Source of the DNA: Ottelia alismoides
Lineage: Eukaryota > Streptophyta > Magnoliopsida > Alismatales > Hydrocharitaceae
DNA: 64,000 nucleotides
NCBI GenBank assembly: GCA_037367405.1
Contig: JAZKJV010002623.1
Span: forward strand, 434,001 to 498,000
Direction: 5' to 3'
The first letter of the stretch is position 1. Each line of letters starts with the position of its first letter. This document shows, one piece after another, positions 34,453 through 47,718 of this stretch. The translations under genes were made by a program, and so were the position numbers. Below the pieces are notes generated by a model. It ran no database searches and was not told where the DNA came from. It saw nothing but the letters and a program-made list of their open reading frames with translations.

Positions 34453-37400
34453 ACTTTATCTTTGTGATTAATTAGGTTTTAATATTTAATTAAGTTGATT
34501 TTTATGATATTTTGGTCAATCAATTTTGTGATTAGCTTGCATTATTTTTGTTATGCTATGTTTTATTTCTTAATTATTTCTTTTAACGTATCTACTTCGC
34601 TTTTGTTGCATGTTCCATGTCAATCAAGGATGCTTGGGAGACATGGAGGCAAGGAGTCGGGAATTCTAGCTGCAAGGAGCCGCAGAAGCACCTTTTCAAA
34701 AACTTAAAAGAAACAATAGCATTTATATTTTCATCGTTATTTGTTGTATATATATGACGTAATAAATGTCTTTACAATGATTCTCATTTGAGAACCCGCG
34801 TTTGTAGATATGGACTATGGACATTACTAACTGTGGTATATTGAGTCTGTTCACCCCTATTCCGGGTGGGTCTCAACTTGAGTGTTCAAAAATAAGATTA
34901 GGCACGTGACTCTTCGATCATTATTTAGATTATACGTTGGATGTATGCTTGATCGTAGTTAGGATACACTAACAATACATCTCACGAGATTCACTTCATA
35001 TCATAAGATTCAATTGGATGCACATAACATCGCTTCACTTAGCCCAAATTTAGCTCAATTCTTTCCTACTAATAGAAGCATGTTTAGGATGTGGTTTTCA
35101 ACTTGCATGCATATAATGATAGATATTTAGTTCAGTCTTGCACTTGCACGGAGAGATCTGGAGGCACTATGAGAATTCCTTTCTCATGCACATGACATTT
35201 TTTCTCATTTGCATCGGTTTTTCTTGATTCTTAATCTTGATTTGCAACTTAGGAATTTAATGGAATCGGACTGGACAATAGACGATGAATGCTTGATTGC
35301 TCATATTATAACTCAAGTGACAACCTCAAGCTTTAAGTTGAGATTGATAATGCAAGTTGACCTAACTAATGGAGAAAAATGAACCTTGTATTATGGGAGA
35401 GCAAACCCCACATTGTATACATGTATTATTATGCATGTTTGAGAGGTGAGGAAGCATCCTTAGGATAGTGTCCAAAACACAATTTATACATGTGCGTAAT
35501 GGATGCTATATTGGACTATCACAACTAGAATTGAAAAGATAAAATGACTAATACTTATTGGTCTTCATGTGTGAGTTGGTGAACTCATGGGTTTTTACTT
35601 GTTTGGTTGAGCTTTGATTGTGACTTTTTAACAAACTCCTGTAAAACCCTAAAGACTCGATTTACATATAATAGATTCAATTCATCTAAAATAGATTCAT
35701 TTAACTCTAACCATTTGAGTACAGATTTCTCCATCCTTAGCTCCACATTCTAAATACTTAGGTTACTATTCAGCCTAAGTATAGAGGGAACCAAACTTTC
35801 TCTGATTGTTCAAATCAGGTCCCTTCATATTCATTCCATCTCTTTACTTAGGCTCTTCTTAACCTAAGTATGAGGGGGGGGGATCAAAGCCATGTGCACT
35901 TCTATTCATTACTCATCTCACCTACCTCTTGTGTCTTCCTCTTATACTTAGGTTATTTTTAACGTAAGTATTTGAAGGAACATAGAGTCAGTTCCTGTAT
36001 ATCTCTTTATATTTAGCATGAGATATGGCTTCACATCAATTAGTGCTATGAGGACACCATGATCCAGGTATAGGGGAGTGTACTGTAGATATTTCATATA
36101 TACTTTAGCCATAGCTCATATTTTCAAAAAAATCAAAACTTTTTGATCTAAAGGCAGAGTATTATTTTAAACTGATTGGGTAAAAATGTTTGTAAAATGG
36201 TTTGGAAACCTTTATAACTATGTGGCATTATTTTGAAAAAGGATTTACAATGTTTTGTAAAAAAAATGGGAGTTTGACTTGTTTTGAAAAAAAACATTTG
36301 TGAATGTATGGGAAATTTATATTTATGTGTCATGATTTGTAAAATATTTTCAAAAACATTTTCAAAATAAGGGTGTAAATGATACTAACAAATGTTTTGC
36401 AAACACATCTAATTTAAAACAATGAAAAATTAACAAAACTAACTAATAAGTTGGTTTGATCCCTAACACTTACACATTCACACAAGACTCGAAGAGCTAA
36501 GAACACTTGATTTATGGGGTCCTTTAATTCAGAGTTAATAGGCCTTACTCATTAGGATCTTTAACTTAATTATTCACATTTCCGTAGTTTGAAAGATATA
36601 CATGCTATATTTGCATGTTTAATCTATTCCTTGATGAATATCACCTACACCTGACATGCACGACTTCTTATTTGATGTGATGAGTTGAGGTTTCACTTGA
36701 GGAACTAGGATGGATGTTTTGAATTTGACTTCATTTAATGATGCTATAGGATGGGATAAAATCAACGAAAGCTTCATGAAACATGAGTGCCAACACCTTA
36801 GCTAGTATGAGAACAAGTTCTTGTACTAATCTCTATATATTTACCTGAAGTGCCAGCGTATGATGAAATCATTAAAAATGTTGATCAGTGCGCTCTAATC
36901 TTGATAAAAGTAGTGGATCTAGCCAAATGAAAAGAAAGAAAAATGCCAGAAAAGCTCTTACACTACAAAGCCATGTACAAAGAGCTTCTACTAAAGGAGA
37001 GCTTTCCCAAACTTTTTGAAATGTCCATTTGGACCAACATATTGGGATTTTATGAGTCGGACTAGCACCAAAAAGGGCTCTACATCGTATAATGATACAA
37101 GTCTGGGTGCTGAAGGTATGATAGATACTAAAAAAAGACATGCCTCGGTGTACTTCAAGGGAAACAAGTATAAATGACTCAACATTATCTTGACGGACAC
37201 ACTAATAGATATAAAAAATATATATGTTTTGAGTTAATAAGGTATCAAGAGGATCCTTGTTCCAATGAGAAGAAGAGAAGAAAAGACACAATCCTATTCT
37301 CTCCATAAGCTGGCATTCCATCTCCACTTTAAGGTTGATAACTAAAGAGATGGTGAACGGAATGCAAGAAATGATTTATTCTGTAGTGTTGAGTATTGGA

Positions 37401-37681
37401 ACCTTAGGATAGTCTGTAGGACTAGAACCTTGGGTGATGTTTGGACTCTATGCTTATAAATGCAGTCAATAATACATGTCATATCATTACTCTATATGTA
37501 TACACAGAGAGTATGATGACTAGGGAAGTTGGGTTCCTTTTGACTAAGATTGGGTTCAACTTATAATTTTAGGATCATTAAAATCGAGAGTTCTTAATGA
37601 ATCGAGTCTTATACATTCATATGCACAATCAATGATTAACCCAACTTGTTCATTCTTTCTTTTCTCAAGGATGGGTATTTA
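34453..37681. other. A internal region, non-coding
   Basis: About 3.2 kb of AT-rich sequence with stops in every frame and no gag or pol motif. Contains the hairpin cluster at 35754-35971. The largest frame (89 aa, minus, 36872-37141) shows no domain. Confidence 0.6.
35754..35971. repeat. Three spaced hairpins with a shared stem
   Basis: ATACTTAGG...CCTAAGTAT (35754-35782), TACTTAGG...CCTAAGTA (35845-35870) and TACTTAGGTTA...TAACGTAAGTA (35945-35971, one mismatch) recur every 90-100 bp. The stem sequence is the same each time while the loops differ. Confidence 0.85.
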
Positions 37682-37702
37682 AGTATAGGGGGTGAAAATT
37701 CG
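37682..37702 (+). promoter_or_regulatory. A polypurine tract
   Basis: AGTATAGGGGGTGAAAATTCG immediately precedes the right LTR, as expected for the plus-strand primer site. Confidence 0.7.
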
Positions 37703-40407
37703 TGATTTATCATCATATTATCTATTTTTATCCCTCTTACTTAAATTAATAGTAAGATACAGTTAATCCTTGTATATAATTGACCCTAATTATTGTATAT
37801 AAATAAACCTATTATTGTGCCTTTATTTTTTTGTATATTCTTATTATTAAAATTTTCATAAAAAAATAGATTAATATTGTAGATATTTGTCTTCACATTA
37901 TTTGTAAATCAAAAAATACAAAAATCACAAAAGAAATTAAATAAGCATTTTTCAAAAACACTTACAAAAATATATCTATGTAAATATGATGTATTTTGAC
38001 TTCGGATTCTCCACAAAACTTATAGATATTGAGAAGATCTACAACTTTTAAGTTGAACAAAATTTTATTTGAGCTTTCTACTTATTTTATTTTCATTTTA
38101 CTAATAATTTTTGCTATTCTAATTTTCTCATTAAGCCATGTGGCTCTCTCTGGAGAGGCCACATGACTTGCCTCTTCTTTACCATCTACACACATTCTTA
38201 CCATTAGATCCCTCTAGATCTGATGGTTCAACTTCATCTATGCTCGTTTCACCTCCTAGCCGTTTGATGAGATCGTCGGATCTCATCAGAATCTTCACTT
38301 CACGCCTCATCAAGAGGCGTCTGATGTACCCCATCAGACGAGCATTGTTCGTATTCTCCACCCCAACTGCCTTCCTTCTCCAGATGTTCAAATCCGCAAC
38401 CATTGATCTTCTCCCATTCTCTCCATCATCGTCAGTCAACCCCAAACAACCTCCAACCGTGACACGTGTAGCCCTCACTCCCATCTCCCTCGCATACACC
38501 TCCCTACCCAGTTCCATCCCATGTCAGTGACTGACAAGTACTTGAACTTTGGCAAGAAACTACCTGGAGCTACCCGTTCTTCTTTAAATAGAGACTCGCC
38601 GCCGCATGTGCTTGATGTCACCTTTATATGGTTCTCTCCCTAGGCTTTCCCGTCCCTCAGGTGATAGCTTTGGGGTGAGACGTCAAGTCCACAATGGGTA
38701 AAAAAATCCGATGAGACCCATGGTCATCCGACCATGCTACGGACGTTAATTCGTGTCGTTTGAGCTTCATGGCAGGCTAACCAGGTTAAGAGACGATTGG
38801 AGGTCAACTCAACCTCTTTCTGTGCCTTCGTTCCACCACCAGTGACCTCTTTAATGATTCCAGGTAAGATTCATTGTGTTTTCCTTTATTTTCTTCTATT
38901 TTATTCACATTGTACATTCACTTTCATTCCACCCGTATCTGCTTCCAAGCTTTGTCATGCATTAGATGCACATTGAGGCCTCAACTTACTCGTCTCATTC
39001 CTCTAGAGCCTCCTCCACTTTGCCACTTATTTCCGTCATCATGGTAGATAAACCATTGTACCTCCATCTTTCTCTGCCCAATTAGATCTCTGTTTCACAC
39101 ATTTCACATGCATACACTTCACGCATGCCTCAACTATCCATCCAACATCTATAGGTCACTCAACTCCTTCAATAATAGGATCTTCAAGGGGAGCTCCGTT
39201 CTAAAGCTCTGCCTCTGACGAAATCACATTGGCTCACATTCATGAGCACCTTTGAGTCACCTACGAGCAATGACAAGCATTTCCAGCCATCCAAGAAGGT
39301 CCTCTGATCCTCATCTTGGCAATGGAAGCCTGGAGGAGCGCCACCACGTACGTTAGAGCACCATCACCTCCACCCTATCGCGGAGGAGCTCAAGGAACGC
39401 TACAGTTACTGTCTGATCATCAAGATCGGACAACCCAAATGGACTCCCTAGTGTCCTCGATGAACCTACAAGCTTAGTGGGACCGAGCCTCCTCTCGTAA
39501 CTCTCGAGCCACTCTCGTGGCTCGAGTCACTTGCACAAAGCCTCCTCTCAACATGAGCCTCACCGTGCGTGCATCATGCATGAGATCTCGGGCAAATTGC
39601 ATTCGAATCTCTTTGCTCTTCTTAAAATGACATACATGTCCTTTCTAGGCACATGTGTAGCAGGAAAAATTATATGGGACCCCGCTGGGTTCCTGATATT
39701 TTGTATATGTCCTTGCACACAAGAAATCTTTACAACCCTCTTTGGATAATGTAAATTACACATATGCCCCTGAGAAGACATGAATGTTATGTTTTCATAA
39801 ATATTTATCATGTTTTTATTTACACTTATGCCCTTGGACATTTTATTGCATATCTTCTACATATGGACTCCAATTAACGTGAAACTAATGTTGTTTTGAA
39901 TCTTACTTAATTATCTGTGTAATGGCATATGTTAATCTTTGATAAATGCTACATGTTTAATTTATAATGTGCCATTTAGTTCATTAGTTTCATTCTGTTG
40001 CACGATTTGGACCTAATTAACTAGACATCTTGCTTAAGATGATTTTATTAAAACAGGAACATATTTATGTAATCACTTGTATTTTTCATTTCATATCATT
40101 GTGTTTCATTTTGACATCAATTTAATATTCATATAAAAACAAAACAGAAATGCATTTTATCTCATATGTTTATTGATGCATTGTTTTGTGCATATTTGAC
40201 ATAGATGATATTTTTAATCACTTAACATAGATATTATAACTTAATTAATCACATTGAGAGCTCGTGTCCTTGAGTTTGCCCTGGATTTACCCAGATTAAA
40301 AATTAAAATTGAGCAACTTGCAGAGATGTTTTGCTCGATTTTGATCAACATGTAATTGGTCGTATTACAATGAGACAAATTTAAGATAGACGATTACTCG
40401 TTTATCG
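37703..40407 (+). repeat. A 3' LTR
   Basis: About 2.7 kb, uninterrupted; pairs with 17559-18237 plus 32341-34430. TATA-like TTTAAATA at 38583-38590, followed by a strong splice-donor-like CAGGTAAGAT at 38861-38870. Point and indel divergence from the left LTR is heavy, so A is old. Confidence 0.85.
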
Positions 40408-40914
40408 GTATATAGTCATGGCATTGAACTATAGGTCTATTAAATGTGCATATTTATAGATACATACATCCCTGGTCAAAGGACTTACACTCGTTCATCA
40501 TAAAAAAGACACAGTTCTTTAGTGTCTCGATCTCATTAAGTTCTCTATTAACACCTCCAAATCTCTATTCATTTATAGAGAAGATGCCTAAAAAGCATCG
40601 ATCGAATATCAATATTTAGAGAAGATTGTCATCCCTTCTCAAACTAGATATCCTTCTTAAATATCATTTAATGATGTTGATTATGTCCTTGATCTAATTC
40701 TGTAGATCTACAACCCTGCATCAGCCTCTTTGATCAACTCTTTGGTTCATCGGTTGTATTATATCATGGTAGCCATGGTACATAACCTAATTTACTACAA
40801 AGGTACCTTATTAATTCAAAACATAATTATACTTTATTCCTTAAAAAATGGAATGATATAATTCATAATAATATTTATTGCATAATGATTCATTATGGGC
40901 TCGCACGTCCAACA
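40408..40914 (-). repeat. D 3' LTR, proximal part (split by A)
   Basis: On the minus strand it begins TGTTGGACGTGCGAGCCCA and follows the C LTR (ATTATGCAATAAATATTATT, TTATGTACCATGG, ATGAGATCGAGA). It breaks off at 40408 where A starts and continues at 17558. Confidence 0.85.
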
Positions 40915-41800
40915 ATCTCCCACTAATCTTCAGAGCCATTTATTGAATATTCTTAAACACATGCACATGTTTAAATATTTTGACTATTTGGTCAAAATAC
41001 TTAGTCAGTTGATTAGTCACTTCGTCACAGAGAATATCCCAAGTTCTACTACAAAATTGTATATCTCATGGTAATAGTGGTTGTATCTAATGCAATTGCT
41101 ACATCTTCTTATGCAATCATAATGTCACAATGCTTGCTACATAATATCATAGCACTACCAACCATCATAAAATGTAATAAGTATGGAAATTCTATTATCC
41201 ATAGTAGGGATGGAAATCATGTATTAGAATACTGTTAAGTTTGGAGATCACTATATCAATAGACTAAGACATGGCATTAATCTATCTCAGCTATTTGAAA
41301 TTAGGACTTAACATTAAGTCTATAGTAGTCTTAATCATCTCTCCATAGTAGTATTGGTAATGGTTTACTACTCCCACCACTTGGAAGATGCATGGTCTTA
41401 TACATGTCAAGGCCAGAAATCAAGCTTCATATAGTAGATACGTAAGCATCTAGCCATAGCCTTTTCATCCTCAATACATTGAGGTGTTATCTCTATAGAT
41501 AGGTCAATACCATGTCTTAAGAGATGAAGCCTATTTTGAAGTTATCCTTGTAGAATCTTTATAAGATGTATCCTTCTTGTGATAGTTCTATTATCTTATT
41601 TTCTATGTTCGTGAATAGCTTCAGATCCAAGATATAAGAGTAATCGTTTAGATCTTTTATATTGCAATATAGGGTAAACATATCTTAACACTAGTCATTA
41701 TTCATACATGATGAATACCCATTCATGCACCTTTATTCATTTATTTTATCTTAAAAACCCTAGACATGTAACTATATCTAACTTGTATAAATTAAGTCAC
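40915..41800 (-). pseudogene. D pol 3' end relic (Copia)
   Basis: Minus-strand counterpart of C 29160-29803 and E 11100-11720: purine tract GTGGGAGAT next to the LTR, a GTGACTAATCA block, and a CACCTCAATG block further upstream. Stops in all frames. It ends where the MITE begins; no RT motif lies beyond. Confidence 0.75.
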
Positions 41801-41803
41801 TAA

Positions 41804-42019
41804 GGGCTCGTTTTGTTGGTGGTGCGCCCCGGGTTACCTCGGGGTAACCCGATAAATCACCTCACCCTACAAACTTGGGTTGGAATTCCATCACAAATTA
41901 ATGTGACATCGCATTCCATTCCTTATTCCAACCCTCTACCAACCCTCATAATCGTCCAAACAACTACTATTCACAGAAGGTTATCCCAACCAATCCCAAC
42001 CTAGAAACCAAACTAGCCC
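41804..42019. mobile_element. Tourist-like MITE (PIF/Harbinger type)
   Basis: 216-bp element with imperfect terminal inverted repeats GGGCTCGTTTTGTT / AACCAAACTAGCCC and a 3-bp TSD TAA (41801-41803 and 42020-42022). Ends of this type and a TWA target site are typical of Harbinger-derived MITEs. No coding capacity. Confidence 0.85.
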
Positions 42020-42022
42020 TAA

Positions 42023-43490
42023 CTGTTATTTATAAATAGTACATAAATACTTGTATTTGAACACAGAATAAATGAATAAAAGAATAAAAGGAAAATAACA
42101 GAAGTATTATAAACACTGAATGACCTTAAACCCTAAAACTAAGTCAATATTGATTTGGTCAACAAGGAATAAAGTAGGGTGAGATAAGGGTAAAGAAATA
42201 CAGATAAAATAACGGTGTCACCTAGAAACCCTAGTGTCCAATACACTACAAATATATATGAAATTTACACTAATTTATACACTCTCTTACACATTTCAAA
42301 TAAAGATATTTTTACCCAAAACATGTACATAATAATACATAAAAAATACAAAGATAAGAACACATAAAAATAGCATACCATGTGTGTGGGACACATAGAT
42401 GAAATAGCCATAAATAGAACTTCACAGATCCATATCTTCTCCGTATGAAGCAAAATTCACTAAACTCACCTTTATTGTACTCTAACTTAAATTATCTATC
42501 TAATGAAGGTACTTTCATTAAAATTAGAATTAATATACAAAGTTAGCTTTTTGTGACCCATTATTTCATTTTATTCATTCTTTATATTTTACTCTTTTTA
42601 TATTTTTAAAATACGTGTAAATATTGCAAAAAAACATATTAAAAATATAAACATAGAATAAACCATTCAAAATTCACTAAAATAAATAAAAGCTTAAAAT
42701 ACACAGGTATACAATACCTATATATACTTACTTCTATTTATTTAGGTAAATAAATAAAATCAGGAAATAAAAATTAAAATACGTAAATATGTATTAAAAT
42801 GTATTATAAATATATAAATTATGTATACATAATAATAAAATTTAAAATACAAATAATAAAGTTAAATACACAAAATATATGTATTTATACCTATAATTAT
42901 ACTTGTAAAAATTAAAACTTAATGAAAATAAATAAAAATAACCTAAAAATAGTAAATAATTAAGAAATAACTTTCATGTTTTGAGAAAAATTTAATAGAA
43001 TTATTTTATATTTTATTTTCCTTTTCTCTCTATTTTTATTTCTGTTTTATCTTTTTTTGTATAACATGGACTAATAGGGAGCCAATCTTGGTTGACTTCG
43101 GTCAGCTCCCCGTCCCCCTCTTAGACGAGTCCATTCCATGCATTTTACCTATTTTCACCAAAAATTTTCAGCCTGATACAGATCCCTTCCGACCTCGACT
43201 CCTTCTGATGATTTCTTTACCTACATCTGATCATTCATGCAGATCAATGGTTGATGACAGTTAGCCCTCGATTCAACCCAAAACCCTAGGAGAAGACCAT
43301 CACCTAGACAACTTCTGCAAAGTATCTCCTCTACCCATTTTGAAAATCTAACCCCTCCTATCCACTTTTCTCCCCAATAGGAAGCGGAGCCTCCTGATTC
43401 ATGGCACGGAGAAAGGGGGAGGAGATGATTCAACCATTGTTAGAGTTGGCTCCTGGTGGTTTTGCTCCCAGCTTCCTAGACCGGTGAGCT
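42023..43490. other. AT-rich sequence, possible start of the B 5' LTR
   Basis: No gene. Strongly AT-rich to about 43.05 kb, then mixed C/T-rich sequence resembling in style the U3 part of the A LTR. The start of the B LTR could not be located. Confidence 0.35.
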
Positions 43491-45757
43491 TCTTATTTTC
43501 CTTCCCTTTTTTCTTCTTAGGAGTAGCACTAGCATAGCCTTGCATTTCATTTAGTTTAATTTCCTCTATTTAGTATAAAATCCAAAATCAAAGTTCGTCG
43601 GAGCTCTGAGATTCGGCCTCTGTTCACACTATCTTCGATCGTTGACCGACTTGCTGACAACATCCACACCTTCCCTTTTCATCATTTGTCACCCCATCAC
43701 ATTATTTAACCCAGATCTTTGCACAGATCTGGGAATAAGATCTCCTTCCTCCGCTAGTCGTCATAGATCAACGCCCACTTTATTCCAGCCTTGTTATTGC
43801 TCACTATTGGTTTGAGGAACCCCGCCCTCGAGCCTTGAAGTTTCTGGTGCAGACCTATGCGTGAAAGAACCCCATCTAGGGGTCAAATCAGCTTGCATCT
43901 CTAGGTGCCTGAGTTCTTCCCCGACCTCCCAGACCTCTACTGATGAGGTCTAGACCTTTTTGAACCATTCACTACCTACGAAACACCTTGAGGAATGTGT
44001 AGACCATCTCAATGGTAAAGGAGATCGTCTAGGGAGAGCAGAAGGCTCGATCGAAGCTTAGATCCCTAGATGTTCTTCTCTGTTCTTCCAGAGGAACCCA
44101 TCACTGTTGGATTAGAGCTCTACTCCAAATCGTATAGCCACCGTCCAATTCAACGATATAAATCCATCAAATCCGTGTGCGGGATTTAATATCCACCCTT
44201 CATTGTCGAACCATCATCGGGCGCGGAGGAAGCGCCATGCGGATAAGTGAGTTGATCCTCGCCATCCGCTAGTGCACTACAATGGGGTATTTTGTACATT
44301 TCCCCTCCACCTTTTGTATTTATTATTTATTCTACAAACTTCAATCTACCATTGTAATATTTTTTGTATTATTTGCACTGAAGACCCCGGACTCTATTCT
44401 ATTTGCACTTTAGTTCATTCCATGTCACCTCGCGTGCTTGTGCATGTGAAGGGGCAGGGATATTGCATAGACCCCCTCCAGATATGATGTTATTATTCGG
44501 TCCTCAACCTTTGTATATTAGTTGAAATATTTTTGGTAAATTTGCATGCTTGACCCTAATGTTCTGATTATTTGCATTTATACCCCTACTAGTAAGTATA
44601 TTGTATTTAAATGTGGAAATATTTCATGTATGTCCCTATTCTTCTTTAAAGTGTTATTGATCGCTTTGAACTTTCTTAGAAATTACAACTAGGTCCATGA
44701 TGAGCAGATTTAATTTTATACTTGTATTTTATTTATCAAAATTATCATTTTGCATCAAAAAAATAGAAAAACTATTTTAAGAGCTTCAAATCATATTATA
44801 TCACACACATTTTTCCTAAGGCAATTAGAGCTATTTTTCTATTTATTAAAAATAAAAATTACATTTTCTCTTATTTAGCACTTGAAAATCCCTAAACATT
44901 ACAAATGCTCTGAAAAATTCCAAAAAATTATAATTTTTATATTTTTATATATTTTATTTTTCGATCAAATATTTTCACAAAATATTACTGAAAACTCCTA
45001 AAAGTCACAAAACTCAGGAAAAATTATATAAATTTAAAAAATAATAGAAAAATTACAAAAATAATTTTTAGGTTTCTGATTTTTTATGTTATATAGTGTC
45101 TAGGAAAATTGAAGTTGGGATTAATCTAATTTTATAGATATTTACTAAGCTCATTTCAAGTTCCTACATTTACTATTTTAATTATTTTATGTATTTCATT
45201 TTTTAAAAATACATTAAAAATCTCAAAAATTATCCAAAAATTATATAAATAGAGAAAATATAAAACCAAAACAATTTATTTCTGAATTTTGAGTGTATTT
45301 GTTATATTTTAAAATTCCAAAAGCATTACTTTTTATTCCTTTTCTATAAAGTTATCTATATATACATTATCTAACATTTATCTTTAAATTAAAATTAAAA
45401 ATTTACAAAGTTAAAAATAAAAAATACATTAAATTAAATCCCACAAAACATTTAACAAGTAAAAATATAAAAATATTTAAGTTTTTTATTCTTTTTTGTT
45501 GCTCTATCTTGTGTGCTCTTTTGTGGTTTGATCCTTACTGTTTGTCTTCTTTACACAATCTTGTAGGGTATAATAAATTTTTGCTCACATACATTTAAAG
45601 CTTAATCATTTTTGTGGGTTAATTGTTGATTGATTCACTTGAGTTGAGTTCTGATAGCCGAGAGAGGCATCGATATAGCGATTGCCAGATCCGACTTGTC
45701 GGACACCGCAAGACCTCCAAGATCGGACATTAGGAACCTCTCTTGAGCGTTACATCA
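43491..45757 (+). repeat. B 5' LTR, distal part
   Basis: LTR assignment rests on the PBS that follows directly. TATA-like TATAAAA at 43574-43580. The LTR ends GCGTTACATCA at 45757. A 71-aa frame at 44272-44487 has no domain. The left boundary is not known. Confidence 0.5.
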
Positions 45758-45759
45758 AA

Positions 45760-45777
45760 TGGCGTTGTTGCGGGGGA
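45760..45777 (+). promoter_or_regulatory. B primer-binding site (tRNA-Asp type)
   Basis: TGGCGTTGTTGCGGGGGA, close to the Athila/TAT PBS complementary to the tRNA-Asp 3' end, two bases inside the LTR end. Confidence 0.75.
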
Positions 45778-47718
45778 GTATCGATTTATAGAAGATTGAG
45801 TAGACACTTAGTTTATTTTTCCATTATTTATCTCATTGTATATTTCTCTCTTTATTTTATTTTTATCTGATAATATTCTAACCATATTCTTGTTTGAATT
45901 TGTTGCGAGGGTCTGATTATTGAGGGAGGATTTCCTTGGAGATTCGATGCACCTAAGAGCCATGGAGACTAGTGGTTCTTTGCCCACTGGTAGGAGTGAG
46001 TAGCTGAGGACATAAGAAGCTATGTATAATTTTCTTAGCATAAAATTAGTTTAATTTTGTGTGAAAGATATTTATTCATTAATTTATAATAATACAAAAT
46101 CTGAACTTGAACATTTGAACTATTTACAAGTCCATTTCACCAAGTGATTGTTCATTTGGGGGACTTGATCAGTTTTCCGTGTTTTCATCGAATTCTACTT
46201 TTATTCCTCTCTATTTTCCTTTTATTTCTATTTGTTTTTTGTGATTTGTACTTTTTACCTTATTTTTATTATGTTTTCTAGAATCAGTCTTTAGATCATT
46301 AGGATTAAATTAGGTCTAAAACCCTAATATCATTTATGTTTATATAGTTCCATGATTGGATCTAGTCAAATTGAACAAGTTCGTCATGCTAATATAAACT
46401 TAATTTCTAGGGAGATTTCCTCATTGCATTGCATATAGATTAGATTTAAAATATTTATTTTACACCCCACATTGAGAGAGTTGAGAAGCATTGTAAGTCA
46501 TCTCCTCCATCTGATTTTGCTCACATATGCCAAATAAAGAATTGATCAAATCACTAGGCCTTTGCATGAACATATTCAAAATAAGTAAAAATCATAAATT
46601 AAAAAAAAAGGGTCGCTAAGAAAACCTTGATTTAATTAAAATTGATTAATTGAGCTTCATTGTATTGGGTTCACAACACCCTTATTGTATTCAGGCACCT
46701 TCTAAATAGAGTGAGGCACAATCCTTAAGGTATAGAGACCAAATCCCAGCCTAGGTACTGCCTTGTCTATTGCGTGGATGCATGAAGTATTGGAGCTTCT
46801 ATAGTACGTGGATGAGTAGGGATTAGTTTAATTGCAGATTTAGTCTGAAGTATTGTGTCATTCCCTTACGGGAGTGCCTGTCTCGTCGTCTCGCGTAAGT
46901 CCTTGTCTGCTTGAAGATCTGGTCCGAAGTATCGGTTTCACCTATTGGCTTCCTCCTTTACTTCTTTGGCTAAGTAGTTGTCTAGATCTGATAATAAGGA
47001 CCTTTAAAAAGTACATGCTACTGATTGCAAAGGAAGTGGGAAGTACGAAATACTTCTCTGACGGTACACACTCACCTATAGGGTTAACCTCTTAAGGACT
47101 AATTGACAAGATTGCCTGATACAACAAACAAAATTGAAATGATAATTGTCGAACTCCTACGGTTCATTGTGTTGAGTTGATGAATTGATCCTTGTTTTGT
47201 GATTTGATTGATTAGTTTTAAGCATGTCAAGATAAAAATAATACACCTTTGTGCCTTTCATCGGACATTTCTTCTCTCACTTCTTATTTTTTCCTTGCTC
47301 ATTTTGAGCCTTCTTTTCTCACTCACTCTTGAAATTCTTCATTTCCCTCATCTAGTACATCGTCTACTTATTTTTAACTCCCAAGATATTGCATTCATGA
47401 TGGCTTTGTTCAGATCTTGCAAACACCTACACCAATTCCCAGATGTCGACATCTTCAATAATGCAGGGTGATCTCCATGAGCTGTGTTTGGACCTTGCAT
47501 ACTTCTCTTTGGATTCCCCAATCTTCACTCGCTTTTAGGATATAGATGACTCTTGTCCCGATCTCCCCCCTTTAATTACTTTCCTTTCACCAATAAATCC
47601 ATTATTCAAGACAGACTCTCGTCTCAAACTTGTTCCTTTTCTGAGGATTGATCGAGTCTTATTTCTCAATACAGACTCTTTACCCAATCAGGAGACTGAG
47701 TTACAACTTAACATTGAG
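45778..47718 (+). other. B untranslated leader
   Basis: About 1.9 kb between PBS and gag, with no coding domain. Long leaders are usual in Athila/TAT elements. Confidence 0.5.

Larger units (their letters stand above)
17559..40407 (+). mobile_element. A: large non-coding (LARD-like) LTR element, host of C
   Basis: Two diverged ~2.7-kb LTRs beginning TGATTTATCATCATATTATCT at 17559 and 37703. The left LTR is interrupted by C (18238-32335 plus one TSD copy). Without C the element is about 8.7 kb with a 3.3-kb internal region that has no coding domain. A decayed tRNA-Asp-type PBS follows the left LTR (ATGGCATCATTGC at about 34432) and a purine tract precedes the right LTR, so the orientation is plus. 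No clean TSD remains. Confidence 0.8.

Noticed and set aside
17554..40412. A TSD for element A
   Set aside because: ATCCA on the left and GTATA on the right do not match; shared TATAT nearby cannot be aligned with the LTR ends. Probably mutated beyond recognition.
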